Origin: GCA-2720975 sp964467985
GTDB taxonomy: Bacteria; Planctomycetota; UBA1135; GCA-002686595
DNA: 64,000 bases
Assembly (NCBI GenBank): GCA_964467985.1
Contig: CAYXTP010000009.1
Location: 1 to 64,000, forward strand
Reading direction: 5' to 3'
Every line of letters starts with the position of its first letter. Position 1 is the stretch's first letter. Shown piece by piece: positions 44,066 through 52,671 of the stretch. The position numbers and the translations under genes are program-made. The notes under the pieces were generated by a model that saw nothing but the letters and a program-made list of their open reading frames with translations, was not told the origin of the DNA and did not search any database.

Positions 44066-44155
44066 GGAGAGGTGGCAGAGCGGCTTAATGCGCCACATTG
44101 CTAATGTGGTGACCTCGCAAGGGGTCCGCGAGTTCAAATCTCGCCCTCTCCGCCA
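44066..44155 (+). tRNA. tRNA-Ser (anticodon GCU), CCA encoded
   Basis: Acceptor stem GGAGAGG (44066-44072) pairs with CCTCTCC (44145-44151), followed by discriminator G and an encoded CCA (44153-44155). The anticodon stem CCACA/TGTGG encloses TTGCTAA, with anticodon GCT at 44100-44102. A variable arm (GACCTCGCAAGGGGTC) shows the long extra arm of class II tRNA, and the T arm GCGAG-TTCAAAT-CTCGC is regular. It decodes AGC and AGU serine codons. This is not tRNA-Sec, which would carry TCA. Confidence 0.97.
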
Positions 44156-44254
44156 TTCAGCTCGGGATGAGGGCAGGTGTTGCATCCCCCAACTTCTCAG
44201 TGCGCGCAATACCTGACGGCTAGCGGTCGCGGTGCGCTAGCATGGTGCGCCAAC

Positions 44255-44698
44255 ATGAGACCCAACATCTACCTGGCGCTGTTCCTGATCGGCCCACTCT
44301 TTCTCACCTCCTGCGTTTTTTCTGTGCACGGAAAAGTCGGCAGCGGCGGTCGCATTGTACGCGAGGATCCTGGCCGACTCGGGCCCTACTCGGGCAGCGT
44401 GCTCGCCGGAGACTTCTGCTTCGCTTCGGGCAAGATCGGCTCCGACCGCAGCGGCACCTTCGAGCGCGAGGTTGAGACCTGCATCGACGCGGTGGAAGCC
44501 GAACTGGCACGCTCCGATCTGGACCTGGGAGACGTGGTCGAGGCAACCGTGTACCTGACGGACCTGGGTCAATACGGCAAGTTCAACGCGATCTACAGCA
44601 ATCGGTTTCCTGCGCCCTATCCAGCACGCGCCTGCGTTCAGGTGGCCGCACTACCGGGAAACGCACGGGTCGAGATCATGGTCCGAGCCCGCCGGTAG
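44255..44698 (+). CDS. RidA/YjgF-family lipoprotein
   Basis: The 147-residue protein has a lipoprotein signal (LALFLIGPLFLTSC, lipobox LTSC). The rest is a RidA fold: PGRLGPYSGSVLAGDFCFAS, GKIG, a helix ETCIDAVEAELARSDLDLGD, then VVEATVYLTDLGQYGKFNAI, YPARACVQVAALPGNARVEI. The enamine/imine-binding Arg of the family (in RACVQVAALP) is present. RidA deaminates reactive enamines in the cytoplasm, so a lipidated exported copy is unusual; it may bind a small molecule or act in the periplasm. The start is the Met before the lipobox. It is 103 bp after the tRNA and convergent with the FG-GAP gene. Confidence 0.8.
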   Translation: MRPNIYLALFLIGPLFLTSCVFSVHGKVGSGGRIVREDPGRLGPYSGSVLAGDFCFASGKIGSDRSGTFEREVETCIDAVEAELARSDLDLGDVVEATVYLTDLGQYGKFNAIYSNRFPAPYPARACVQVAALPGNARVEIMVRARR

Positions 44699-44720
44699 CA
44701 GGTCGAATCCCGACTGATCG

Positions 44721-47480
44721 TCACCTGAACATCACCTCGAATCCGTCTGTGAAGTTCGACGAGTTAGCCGCGCCGTCCCGGAACCAGGCTTGGAAGTTCC
44801 AGGTCTCACCCACTTGGAACACGACACCTTGGGGCAAGTTGTTGAGGTCGGGGCTGAGCGCAAAATGTCCGTTCGAACCAGAGTTGAGGATCTGACCCGT
44901 CGGCGGCTTGATGAATCTATAGACCGGAGAGCCCAGGCATAGGTTGCCGGAACTCCCCCCCACGTTGGGGATGAACCCCTGGTTGTCGGCCATCAAGAAA
45001 AAGCCCCATTCGTTCGGGGGCATCTGGTTGGCCGCCAGGGTGAAGTCGTTGTCGAGTAGCAGCGGGGTACCCTCGGCCGACATGGCAGCCGCCTGACCTG
45101 TTGAGTTGAAATTGGCAGAGCAGTAGTTGGGCGGGATACAGGCATCGAGCACGCCGTCTCCGTCCCAGTCCAACGCCGGGTCAGCGGCGATCTGGCATTC
45201 GTCGGGTACACCGTCCCCGTCACAATCCGCGCTGGCCCCCGAGGAGATGTCTTGATCGTCGGGAATACCGTTGCCGTTGCAGTCGGGGGAGTTGATGCGA
45301 TTCTCGTACCAGGCAATCTTGCTGTCGACGGACGAAGCCGAGAGGACATCTGCATCCCCATCGCCATCCAGATCCATCGCGTACACGGACTGTGCGCCCG
45401 ACGTGCCCAGATTGATGGGGCGCTGCGGCCCGAACACGCCGCCTCCTTGATTCTCGATCCAGGAGACCCTCTGTCCGTACCACGCCGTGGCGAGGACGTC
45501 GGCATCTCCATCACCGTCCAGGTCCGTCGCGTAGACGGACGTGGCTCCGTCCAGCGCCCCCCCGATCCTCTGCTGTGGACCAAACGAGCCACCTCCCTGA
45601 TTCTCGTACCAGGCGATCATGTCGTCATTCCACGATGCCGAGAGCACGTCGGCGTCTCCGTCACCATCCAGATCGGTCGCGTAGACGGATCTAGCGCCAT
45701 CTGCCAGATCTGTGATCACCCGCTGGGGCCCGAACAATCCTGCACCTAGGTTTTCGTACCAAGCAATCCGGTCATCGTTCCACGACGCAGAAAGAACGTC
45801 CACGCCCCCATCGCCATCCGAGTCCGCGGCATAGACCGATTCGGCTTGTTGAGCGTTGATGGTGATCACTCTCTGCGGCTTGAACGAGCCGTCGCCGCGA
45901 TTCTCGTACCAGGCGATCTTGTTGTCCAAAGCTGAGGCCGAGAGCACGTCCATGTCACCGTCACCGTCCAGGTCGGCGGCATGGACAGATTTGACGCCGT
46001 CTGCCTTCCTGGTGATCTTCTGGCGGGGCCCGAACAACTTGAATCCTTGCTGCTGTCCGGTCCCCACACCTCCGAGATTTTCGAACCAGGAGATGCGGTC
46101 CCGTTTTTCTGCTGCGGAGACCACATCTAGATCTCCATCGCCGTCCAAGTCGGCTGCATAAACCGACCGAGCGAGATCCGCCCGCGTCGTGAGCACCTGT
46201 CGGGGTCCAAAGGAGCCACCACCCTGGTTCTCATGCCACGCAATGGTGTCATCAAACGCTGACGCTGAAAGCACGTCCGCGTCCCCGTCACCGTCCAGGT
46301 CGGCGGCATGGACCGACTCGGCCCCTGAGGCGTTGGCCGTAATCACGGATTGCTGCCCAAAGGCTCCGGCACCCTGATTCGGGTACCACGCAACTTGAAC
46401 CCACATGCCCGCGATCACATCCACCTTGCCATCCCCGTCCAAGTCCGACGCGTGGACCGAATGGGAACCGAGGCCGTTGTTCTCGATCACGATTTGGGGG
46501 CCAAAGGTCCCTCCCCCCAGATTCTCGTACCAAGCGACCTCGTAGTCGTTGACGGAAGCGGACAGCACGTCCATATCACCGTCCCCGTCCAAGTCCGCTG
46601 CGTAAACCCCATACACGTAATCTGCGCAGGCGGTAATCACTTGAATGGGCCCGAACATCCCCCCGCCCAGATTCTCATACCAGGCGATGGTGTCGTCATT
46701 GGAAGATGCAGAGAGAACATCTGCATCGCCATCAGCGTCTAGGTCCTTGGCATACACCGTTCGCGGATAGCTCGCCGCAGTCGAGATCACTTGCTGAGAT
46801 CCGAACGATCCGCCGCCTTGGTTCTCGTACCAGGCAATCTTGTTGTCGTACCACGATGCCGACAGCACGTCCGCGTCCCCATCCCCGTCCAAATCGATCG
46901 CAAAGACGGATTCGGTACGGCGCGCTTCATTCGTGATCATCTGCCTCGGCCCGAATACCCCGCCGCCCTGGTTCTCGTACCAGTCGATCCGGTCGTCACC
47001 GGACGAGGCTGACAAAACGTCCGCGTCACCGTCCCCATCCAAGTCCACGGCGTAGACAGAGTGTGAATAGGATGCGCTGGTCGTGATGATCTGTTGCGAC
47101 CCGAACGCGCCCCCGCCTAGGTTCGGATACCAGGCGATCTTGCTGTCGTTTGTCGATGCCGAAAGCACATCCGGGTCTCCATCCCCATCTAGGTCCGTGG
47201 CGTAGACGGAGCTGGGAAAATCGACGCTGGTCGTGATGACCTGAGCGGGCCCAAACGATCCACCCCCCAAGTTCTCGGCCCAGACGATGGCATCTCCCCA
47301 AGTCGATGTCGCAACAATGTCATCGTCGCCATCGCCGTCCAAGTCGACAGCATGTACGGACTCGGCGCCGGTCACTCCATCCGTAACCACCTGCGCAGGG
47401 CCGAATCGCTGTGCTTCAGAGTCGGGAACACACAGTCCGGCACAGAGGACCGAAGCAAGACAATAGACGAGGGTTTTCAC
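44721..47480 (-). CDS. Secreted 14-repeat FG-GAP/VCBS protein with shared C-terminal domain
   Basis: The 919-residue protein has a signal peptide (LVYCLASVLCAGLCV). I count 14 tandem units of about 50 residues, each of the form VYATDLDGDGDADVLSAS, W-E-N, GGGxFGPQ, which are FG-GAP/VCBS repeats with a DxDGDG calcium loop; two seven-bladed propellers are the likely fold. A thrombospondin-type-3-like calcium region (CDGDGVPDEC) comes after. The last 135 residues, from NYCSANFNSTGQ to AWFRDGAANSSNFTDG, are the shared C-terminal domain. The protein should be extracellular, calcium-stabilised and perhaps adhesive. The 150-bp periodicity makes this a hotspot for copy-number change and assembly error. 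Confidence 0.88.
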   Translation of the reverse strand: MKTLVYCLASVLCAGLCVPDSEAQRFGPAQVVTDGVTGAESVHAVDLDGDGDDDIVATSTWGDAIVWAENLGGGSFGPAQVITTSVDFPSSVYATDLDGDGDPDVLSASTNDSKIAWYPNLGGGAFGSQQIITTSASYSHSVYAVDLDGDGDADVLSASSGDDRIDWYENQGGGVFGPRQMITNEARRTESVFAIDLDGDGDADVLSASWYDNKIAWYENQGGGSFGSQQVISTAASYPRTVYAKDLDADGDADVLSASSNDDTIAWYENLGGGMFGPIQVITACADYVYGVYAADLDGDGDMDVLSASVNDYEVAWYENLGGGTFGPQIVIENNGLGSHSVHASDLDGDGKVDVIAGMWVQVAWYPNQGAGAFGQQSVITANASGAESVHAADLDGDGDADVLSASAFDDTIAWHENQGGGSFGPRQVLTTRADLARSVYAADLDGDGDLDVVSAAEKRDRISWFENLGGVGTGQQQGFKLFGPRQKITRKADGVKSVHAADLDGDGDMDVLSASALDNKIAWYENRGDGSFKPQRVITINAQQAESVYAADSDGDGGVDVLSASWNDDRIAWYENLGAGLFGPQRVITDLADGARSVYATDLDGDGDADVLSASWNDDMIAWYENQGGGSFGPQQRIGGALDGATSVYATDLDGDGDADVLATAWYGQRVSWIENQGGGVFGPQRPINLGTSGAQSVYAMDLDGDGDADVLSASSVDSKIAWYENRINSPDCNGNGIPDDQDISSGASADCDGDGVPDECQIAADPALDWDGDGVLDACIPPNYCSANFNSTGQAAAMSAEGTPLLLDNDFTLAANQMPPNEWGFFLMADNQGFIPNVGGSSGNLCLGSPVYRFIKPPTGQILNSGSNGHFALSPDLNNLPQGVVFQVGETWNFQAWFRDGAANSSNFTDGFEVMFR

Positions 47481-47757
47481 GGATGCACCTCTAGTTGCAG
47501 TCGATCCCCACTATTGGGGCTGCTCCTCCAATCCGCAACAACTCGACCCGGAGTACCTCGCCAGGAGCTCTGAACCCTGATTCAAAGGTGGCGTGAATTT
47601 GGATATCGGGCACGCGTAGGCTCAGCTTCCTGCACAGCCCGTGCACTCGTGGCACTCCCTGAGGGCGCGGGTCTCCTGAACCGGACTCCCTTCAGCATTC
47701 CCAGATCCCATCAACTAGTGTGGGCGGAGTCTCAACTCTGTCGCTTCCCAAGGAACC

Positions 47758-48045
47758 ATGACCATGCGGACACCTAGGCTTCAGGCGTTTTCCCTGCTCG
47801 GCAACGCGGTATTGCTCGCGACGCTTTTCTGGTCTCGCGCCGAACACAATTCATCTCTGTGCGACCTCACCCTGGCCGCCATGCGTGGAGATGAAGCTCA
47901 TTTGCGGATACACGCCGTTTCCCTCGCTGAGCTCGAGGCCCTGGACCGTGACGGGGAATCAGAACACGTGTTGCTCCTACGACAGCTCACGGCCGCCGGA
48001 GAGGAAAACATCAAGCTCCGCCAGCAGCTTGGGCTCGGAGAATGA
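47758..48045 (+). CDS. Small secreted or membrane-anchored protein, unknown
   Basis: The 95-residue protein begins with a hydrophobic anchor (LQAFSLLGNAVLLATLFW, about 8-25) and continues with a short helical, Glu/Leu-rich tail (HAVSLAELEALDRDGESEHV, then LRQLTAAGEENIKLRQQLG). It looks like a coiled-coil tail anchored in the membrane. No family is recognised. Start may be the second Met (MRTPRLQ, 47764). Coding potential is moderate, so the call is tentative. About 280 bp upstream, to the FG-GAP gene start, hold no gene. Confidence 0.5.
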   Translation: MTMRTPRLQAFSLLGNAVLLATLFWSRAEHNSSLCDLTLAAMRGDEAHLRIHAVSLAELEALDRDGESEHVLLLRQLTAAGEENIKLRQQLGLGE

Positions 48046-48117
48046 TCGTGGGCCCCCCACCCCGCTTCGCCCTGCCCGTCCCAATCGACCAAGGTAGCCC
48101 AGGGCTGGGGCCAGCCT

Positions 48118-49602
48118 CTAGAACCGCCCCTTGAACGCCGGGTGGTCGGGAGCGTAGCGGTGCGCGCGGAATACTGCGTGAGGTGGGACTTCGGGGTGTT
48201 CGTCCTTGAATTGCTCTTCGCCGCCAAACGGATTGTGATAGTCCCAAACGACCTCCCCCGCAGAAGTGACCTCGAACACGCGTCCCTCGGGCCCGCAGCA
48301 GATCAGGGTGTTGCCGTTCCACAGTCGCTGGGCACCTGAGATGAATGACCCGAAGAAATCGTCGGGCGACTCGTAGCTCCAGGCCGGGGCTTTGGGTCCG
48401 AAAGGCTCACCGGGCGTCCGTGCAAAACCCGTGTTCGGGTCGAAGGGCAGGGCCAATTCGACCACACTTGAGTAGTTGCCCCCAGGGCGCCCAGCACCGT
48501 TGTTGAAGATGAGAAGTGAAGGCCGTGCATTACGTCCCAAAATCCAAGTCGGATCGTGCTGGCTGAAGAGGGCTCTGTCACCATCGGCGCCCGCCCCATA
48601 GTGGCGTGGGTTGCCCCAACGCCAGAGGAAGTCGCCGCCCTTGCCATAACGTCCGCCGCTGGACCCAGCCGCCTGCTCGCTGGTGGTCGAATGGTCGATC
48701 ACGAACACCTCGGAGAAGCGGTGACTTGAGAAGGCAATCAGGTCAAGAGCGGGGATGTAGGACACACCGTTGGTGTGCATCCAATCGGGCGACTGCAAAC
48801 GTCGAAGGTCCTCGTCGCTAGGGGATTCCTCCTCTTCTCCATCTTCTCCACCATTGGCATAACCCAAGGCGCGCATCTGTTCTTCTTGTTCGCGCAGGCG
48901 CTGGCGTTCGGCCGCGGTGATGGGAGGCTGGTCCCGATGATCTCCGTTGACGTCGAGGCGCCCTGGGTGCTCGGGCACGGACCCGTAGCCCGGCTTGGAG
49001 TCGTCGAAGTCCTGGATGATGTGATCCCAGGTATGCCACTCCCAGACGACCTCGGCTCCTTTGGGCCGGGTGGGTCGGATCTCTAGGATCATGTCCGGCC
49101 AGAGCCCATCTTCGCCCACCGCTCGGGGATCTCTGCCGTGCGCCAGGACCTCCTCGCGCGACTTGGCTTCCCATCCGATCAGGAGCAGGTTGCCGTTCGG
49201 CATGAGCTCGACGTCGTGATGCTGGTGCATCCCGTCGCTGGCCAACTCGTAGTGCCAGACCAGTTCCCCGTCCCAATTGAACTCCTGCAGCACGCCGCCC
49301 ATCCCCCCACCGTGGAAGCGCCCGCTGCCCTTCACGTGGCCGCCGCGCACCAGATTGCCATTGTCACGCAGGTACACCATCGAACCGGGATTGAAGTCGG
49401 CTCCCCACTGGTGAACAACTTCGCCCTCGTCATCAATCAGATAGGTGGAGTGGGAAGCCAGCGGCGCGAAGAGGGTCAGGCCCCCAGTCGCGGCCTCGGT
49501 CCGAGCGATCAACCCGCGCTTGGCGGGCGGGGTCGCGGCGGAATCCTCTTGTGAGTGGGCGACGGCGGGCAGGGCCAACAGCAGGAGAAGGGTGCGGATC
49601 AT
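48118..49602 (-). CDS. Secreted arylsulfotransferase (ASST)-like protein
   Basis: The 494-residue protein has a signal peptide (LLLLLALPAVAHSQ). The ASST-type six-bladed propeller is suggested by repeating phrases: YLIDDEGEVVHQWGADFN, VLQEFNWDGELVWHYELA, MHQHHDVELMPNGNLLLIGW, VFEVTSAGEVVWDYHNPFGG, and by conserved His (HQHHD, DWMHTNGVSY, SQHDPTW). In PAPS-independent arylsulfotransferases, such His sites carry the sulfate. A Glu/Asp-rich insert (NGGEDGEEEESPSDEDL) is at about 260. The function may be sulfate transfer among phenols or just a propeller. Started at the Met before the signal peptide; upstream in-frame Met codons are not used. Confidence 0.78.
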   Translation of the reverse strand: MIRTLLLLLALPAVAHSQEDSAATPPAKRGLIARTEAATGGLTLFAPLASHSTYLIDDEGEVVHQWGADFNPGSMVYLRDNGNLVRGGHVKGSGRFHGGGMGGVLQEFNWDGELVWHYELASDGMHQHHDVELMPNGNLLLIGWEAKSREEVLAHGRDPRAVGEDGLWPDMILEIRPTRPKGAEVVWEWHTWDHIIQDFDDSKPGYGSVPEHPGRLDVNGDHRDQPPITAAERQRLREQEEQMRALGYANGGEDGEEEESPSDEDLRRLQSPDWMHTNGVSYIPALDLIAFSSHRFSEVFVIDHSTTSEQAAGSSGGRYGKGGDFLWRWGNPRHYGAGADGDRALFSQHDPTWILGRNARPSLLIFNNGAGRPGGNYSSVVELALPFDPNTGFARTPGEPFGPKAPAWSYESPDDFFGSFISGAQRLWNGNTLICCGPEGRVFEVTSAGEVVWDYHNPFGGEEQFKDEHPEVPPHAVFRAHRYAPDHPAFKGRF

Positions 49603-49705
49603 GCAATGGTGATACGAACTCGAGCCCATCTTCGCCACCTCAGTTCTGCCCGCGCGGGTGGATCCGCGGCGCCGCAAGCCCGCGCCTTGCGACGGGGTTT
49701 GGTTG

Positions 49706-50110
49706 TCAGTCCTCGTCGCTGGCATCTTGCCCCGCGTCGTCCTCCATTTCCTCGATGTCTTGTTCCCGAGATGAGGGGTAGTCCGGCATGCGCGGTTCGT
49801 AGGCGAGCACGCCTAGCCCCACGTCAACGGGTCCCACGCCTACGGCCACGCCCGCGATTCCCACCTCGAGCCGGAAGAGCTTCCAGACCACGAGTTCAGC
49901 GATGGCACCGGAGCTGCGACCGTCAAACAGGTCGAGATCCACAATCCGCGTCTCGGCATTCATCCCGAAGGCCAGGTGACCCTCAATCAACCCGCTGGCT
50001 TGCAAGCTGGGGGGATGGTCGTGGGAGCGGACTCGGATCAGGGTGCAGGAGCTGAGAATCGGAAGGGATGCGAGGAAGACGAGCTTGAGCAGGGTTCGAG
50101 AGGGGGTCAT
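49706..50110 (-). CDS. Small lipoprotein, unknown function
   Basis: The 134-residue product has a lipoprotein signal (VFLASLPILSSC, lipobox LSSC). The mature part has hydrophobic beta-like strands (FRLEVGIAGVAVGVGPVDVGLGV) and an acidic C-terminal tail (REQDIEEMEDDAGQDASDED). The Gly/Val-rich centre might form a small outer-membrane-associated beta structure. No family is recognised. It lies between the ASST-like and ASH-domain genes on the same strand. Confidence 0.6.
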   Translation of the reverse strand: MTPSRTLLKLVFLASLPILSSCTLIRVRSHDHPPSLQASGLIEGHLAFGMNAETRIVDLDLFDGRSSGAIAELVVWKLFRLEVGIAGVAVGVGPVDVGLGVLAYEPRMPDYPSSREQDIEEMEDDAGQDASDED

Positions 50111-50265
50111 CGGGCGATAGGGGTTTGTTGGGGAGGTCCAGGTAGAGAATTGTCAGCGCTCAGGGTCGCGAGTTACGGAGTGAGGTCGTGTCGTACGCAG
50201 TGTTCGGAGTCTATTTGGAGTGTTTGCCGACGGGCGGGCAAACGGCGCCCTGCCGAGGGTCGACG

Positions 50266-52671
50266 CTACCGCCCCTGGCCTAGGCCTGCGACAGAGAACG
50301 TCATCGAATCGGAATTCGATCGGATCTCCAAGGTCGCAGTTCGTAGACCCATTCCCTTGGGCGCGAATCGCAGTTCGAACGTGGTGCAGCCGCCTGCCGC
50401 GATGCGGTTGCGCGGCCTACGTACAATGCGAAAATCGTCTGCGTGCTCGCCTGTCACGTTGAATGTGTTCTTACCTGACAGGGTGAGGTTTTCATCGCCA
50501 GTGTTCACCATGCGGAAGGTGTGGACGACCTGGCTGCGCAGGGTAACCCCTCCAAAATCGGTGTGGTCGAAGGTGCTGGGAGTCCCATCTCCGTCCCCGA
50601 CTACAACGCCATTGCCTTCGAGCTGGAGAGACGCTGATTCCGGATCGCCCGGTAACGCCGTGACGAATACCCGAATGGTCTCCGAGTCGGTTTCCCCCCC
50701 ATGCCGCACATGCAGCGCAATCTCATGCACGCCGGGATCTTCAAAGGTGTGCTCCACATCGCGGCTCGGTTCAAGGGATTCGAACGCCTGGGCCGTGCGC
50801 TTGAGAGTGGGCGTGTAGAAATCCCAGCCGTACTTCAGCTTGCTACGGGGCCCAATGGAGTCCTTGGCCGACAACTTGACCGTCATGGGCGCCGGTCCGA
50901 TCAGCCGGTCGATCGTGATGCGCGCCATCAAACTGGGCTTGTCCACGTGAACGGTCAGTGCCTCGCCTCCGTAGCTGTTCCCGCTGGTGCCATCTGAGGC
51001 GATGATCGCGACGGTCTTGGGCCCGGGCTCTACTTTGCGGGGACAGTCCCAACTCAGCAGGTCCCCCTCGATCCGCCCCACATCTCCGGAACGCTTGTAG
51101 AAGCTCACGGGAAATCCTTCGGGATCGACGGCGACGAGGGTCAGTTCAAGGGCACGGCCGCGTTTTGCGACCTGATCTTGGAGGCCGAGAATGACTGGGC
51201 GTTGGTTGATCGATGCCGCGGGGAAGGCGTACTCGCCGGGAGTCATACCTGGCGGGGGCAGATCGCCCTTCTTGCGGAATACTGTGAGGATCGCAGGGTT
51301 GCTGTCGAAGCGACCGTTGTTGGCGGTTAGCGCGATGGCCGTGCGGCCGCCGGGCAGGGCATCGTCCCAGGGAATCGTGATGGTCCACAGCGTGGGATAT
51401 CCGCCTGCCTCCACCGCTTCAGCCTGTGCAGGCTCGACGCCTACGTGCTTGTTGCCGTAGAGCAGTTTCCAGCGTGTTGTCAGAGGCAGACCCTGGAGGT
51501 CGTAGCACCTGCCCGTATCCACTGTCAGCTCGATGGTCTCCCCCGGTTGCTGCAGGACCAACGCCGATTTGTTGAGCAGGTACACCTCCTCGCCACCCTT
51601 GACCTGGGTGACATCGAAGATCGCCTCAGGCAGGGCCACATCCATGGAACGTGCGCCCTCAATCATGGCGCGCATGTGCGCCTCGTCATCGTATTGGTGA
51701 TAGGCAAGCGACATGTCGCCCCGGTCAATACCCGCTGCGCCGTAGCTCTCGGGGTAGCTGTGGCGATTCCCCACGGCCTTGTACGCGATGCGCTGGCGCA
51801 TCTCGTGGTCGAAGGGCAGATCGAAGGGCAGGGCAGACTTCCACAGGTACAGCAGGGCCGCCGGGTAGAGGCCGTTGCGCTTGAGCAGCAACTTGGTCTT
51901 CGGGGGCAGATACCCCCCGGCGATGACCATCTTCGTGATGGCCATGGTTTCGCTGTTGGACGACCCGACCGAGTTGAACAGGGTGGGCACATGCGCCGTG
52001 TAGAGGTCGGTGCTGTAGTCCGCCCGGTGATCGGTGAAAGAGGCGTGGGCAGGAGCCGTCACCAGCAAGTCCGCGAAATACAGCCGCTCGAATTCACGCG
52101 GGCGGCCGAAGAAGTCACCGTTGGTAATCCCGTGCCCCATGCCCGTTGTCGATTGGTGAACGAAATTCACACCTGCGCGCAGCATGTTCTCGTGCTTGGC
52201 ATCCACGAAGTCGATCATGTGGCCGCGTACAACTGCGGAACTCCCGTCGTCGCCCATCCAGCGCGTACGGATGTAGCCGTGTGTCCCCGACCAGGAACTG
52301 TAGACGTCGTCCCACATGCCCGCGTAGGTCGTTGAGGGACGGGCGAGCTTCTCGAAGACGACAAAGGGCTCGCCCGAGTCCTGCGCGGGAGGCTGGGCCG
52401 GGTACAGCCGTTCAGCTTGTGGCGGAGCGACCAGCGTGACTTCCACGGGCTTGTCCTCGTTCTCCTCACGCACGACGGAGGTCACACCCTCAACCGGCGA
52501 CGGATCGTCACGCCAGACCTTCCATTGCGTGTGGTCGAAGTACGGGTTGTGGAGGATCGGGGCTCCGGAGCCCTCTTGCGGTTCCTGTTCGCCCGTCACG
52601 CACAGGGCCCCGGCACCCAACAGAGTGCCGGTCCCAAGCGAGAGCCCCAGTCGAAGTAGGCTCCTGCTCAC
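50266..52671 (-). CDS. Large exported protein with PKD-like and ASH (Hydin-like) domains
   Basis: The 801-residue protein starts at GTG 52671, which overlaps the serine hydrolase stop as GTGA (52668-52671), so translation is coupled. The leader is VSRSLLRLGLSLGTGTLLGA. Residues about 30-430 carry a catalytic-looking region (HGYIRTRWMGDDGSSAV, VHQSTTGMGHGITNGDFFGR, NRHSYPESYGAAGIDRGD) that I do not recognise. Two Ig/PKD-like beta domains follow (ITIDRLIGPAPMTVKLSAKD, then YGWDFYTPTLK). A C-terminal ASH/SPD-2/Hydin-type domain (TLRSQVVHTFRMVNTGDENL, EHADDFRIVRRPRNRI, AATLEIRSNSD) ends it. Probably exported. Function unknown; partner of the serine hydrolase by coupling. Confidence 0.7.
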   Translation of the reverse strand: MSRSLLRLGLSLGTGTLLGAGALCVTGEQEPQEGSGAPILHNPYFDHTQWKVWRDDPSPVEGVTSVVREENEDKPVEVTLVAPPQAERLYPAQPPAQDSGEPFVVFEKLARPSTTYAGMWDDVYSSWSGTHGYIRTRWMGDDGSSAVVRGHMIDFVDAKHENMLRAGVNFVHQSTTGMGHGITNGDFFGRPREFERLYFADLLVTAPAHASFTDHRADYSTDLYTAHVPTLFNSVGSSNSETMAITKMVIAGGYLPPKTKLLLKRNGLYPAALLYLWKSALPFDLPFDHEMRQRIAYKAVGNRHSYPESYGAAGIDRGDMSLAYHQYDDEAHMRAMIEGARSMDVALPEAIFDVTQVKGGEEVYLLNKSALVLQQPGETIELTVDTGRCYDLQGLPLTTRWKLLYGNKHVGVEPAQAEAVEAGGYPTLWTITIPWDDALPGGRTAIALTANNGRFDSNPAILTVFRKKGDLPPPGMTPGEYAFPAASINQRPVILGLQDQVAKRGRALELTLVAVDPEGFPVSFYKRSGDVGRIEGDLLSWDCPRKVEPGPKTVAIIASDGTSGNSYGGEALTVHVDKPSLMARITIDRLIGPAPMTVKLSAKDSIGPRSKLKYGWDFYTPTLKRTAQAFESLEPSRDVEHTFEDPGVHEIALHVRHGGETDSETIRVFVTALPGDPESASLQLEGNGVVVGDGDGTPSTFDHTDFGGVTLRSQVVHTFRMVNTGDENLTLSGKNTFNVTGEHADDFRIVRRPRNRIAAGGCTTFELRFAPKGMGLRTATLEIRSNSDSMTFSVAGLGQGR

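Noticed and set aside
44066..44155. tRNA-Sec
   Set aside because: The long variable arm made me check, but the anticodon is GCT and the acceptor stem is the normal 7 bp, so it is tRNA-Ser.
44721..47480. CRISPR or DNA-level repeat array
   Set aside because: The 150-bp periodicity keeps a frame and encodes FG-GAP calcium loops; the units vary and lack spacers.
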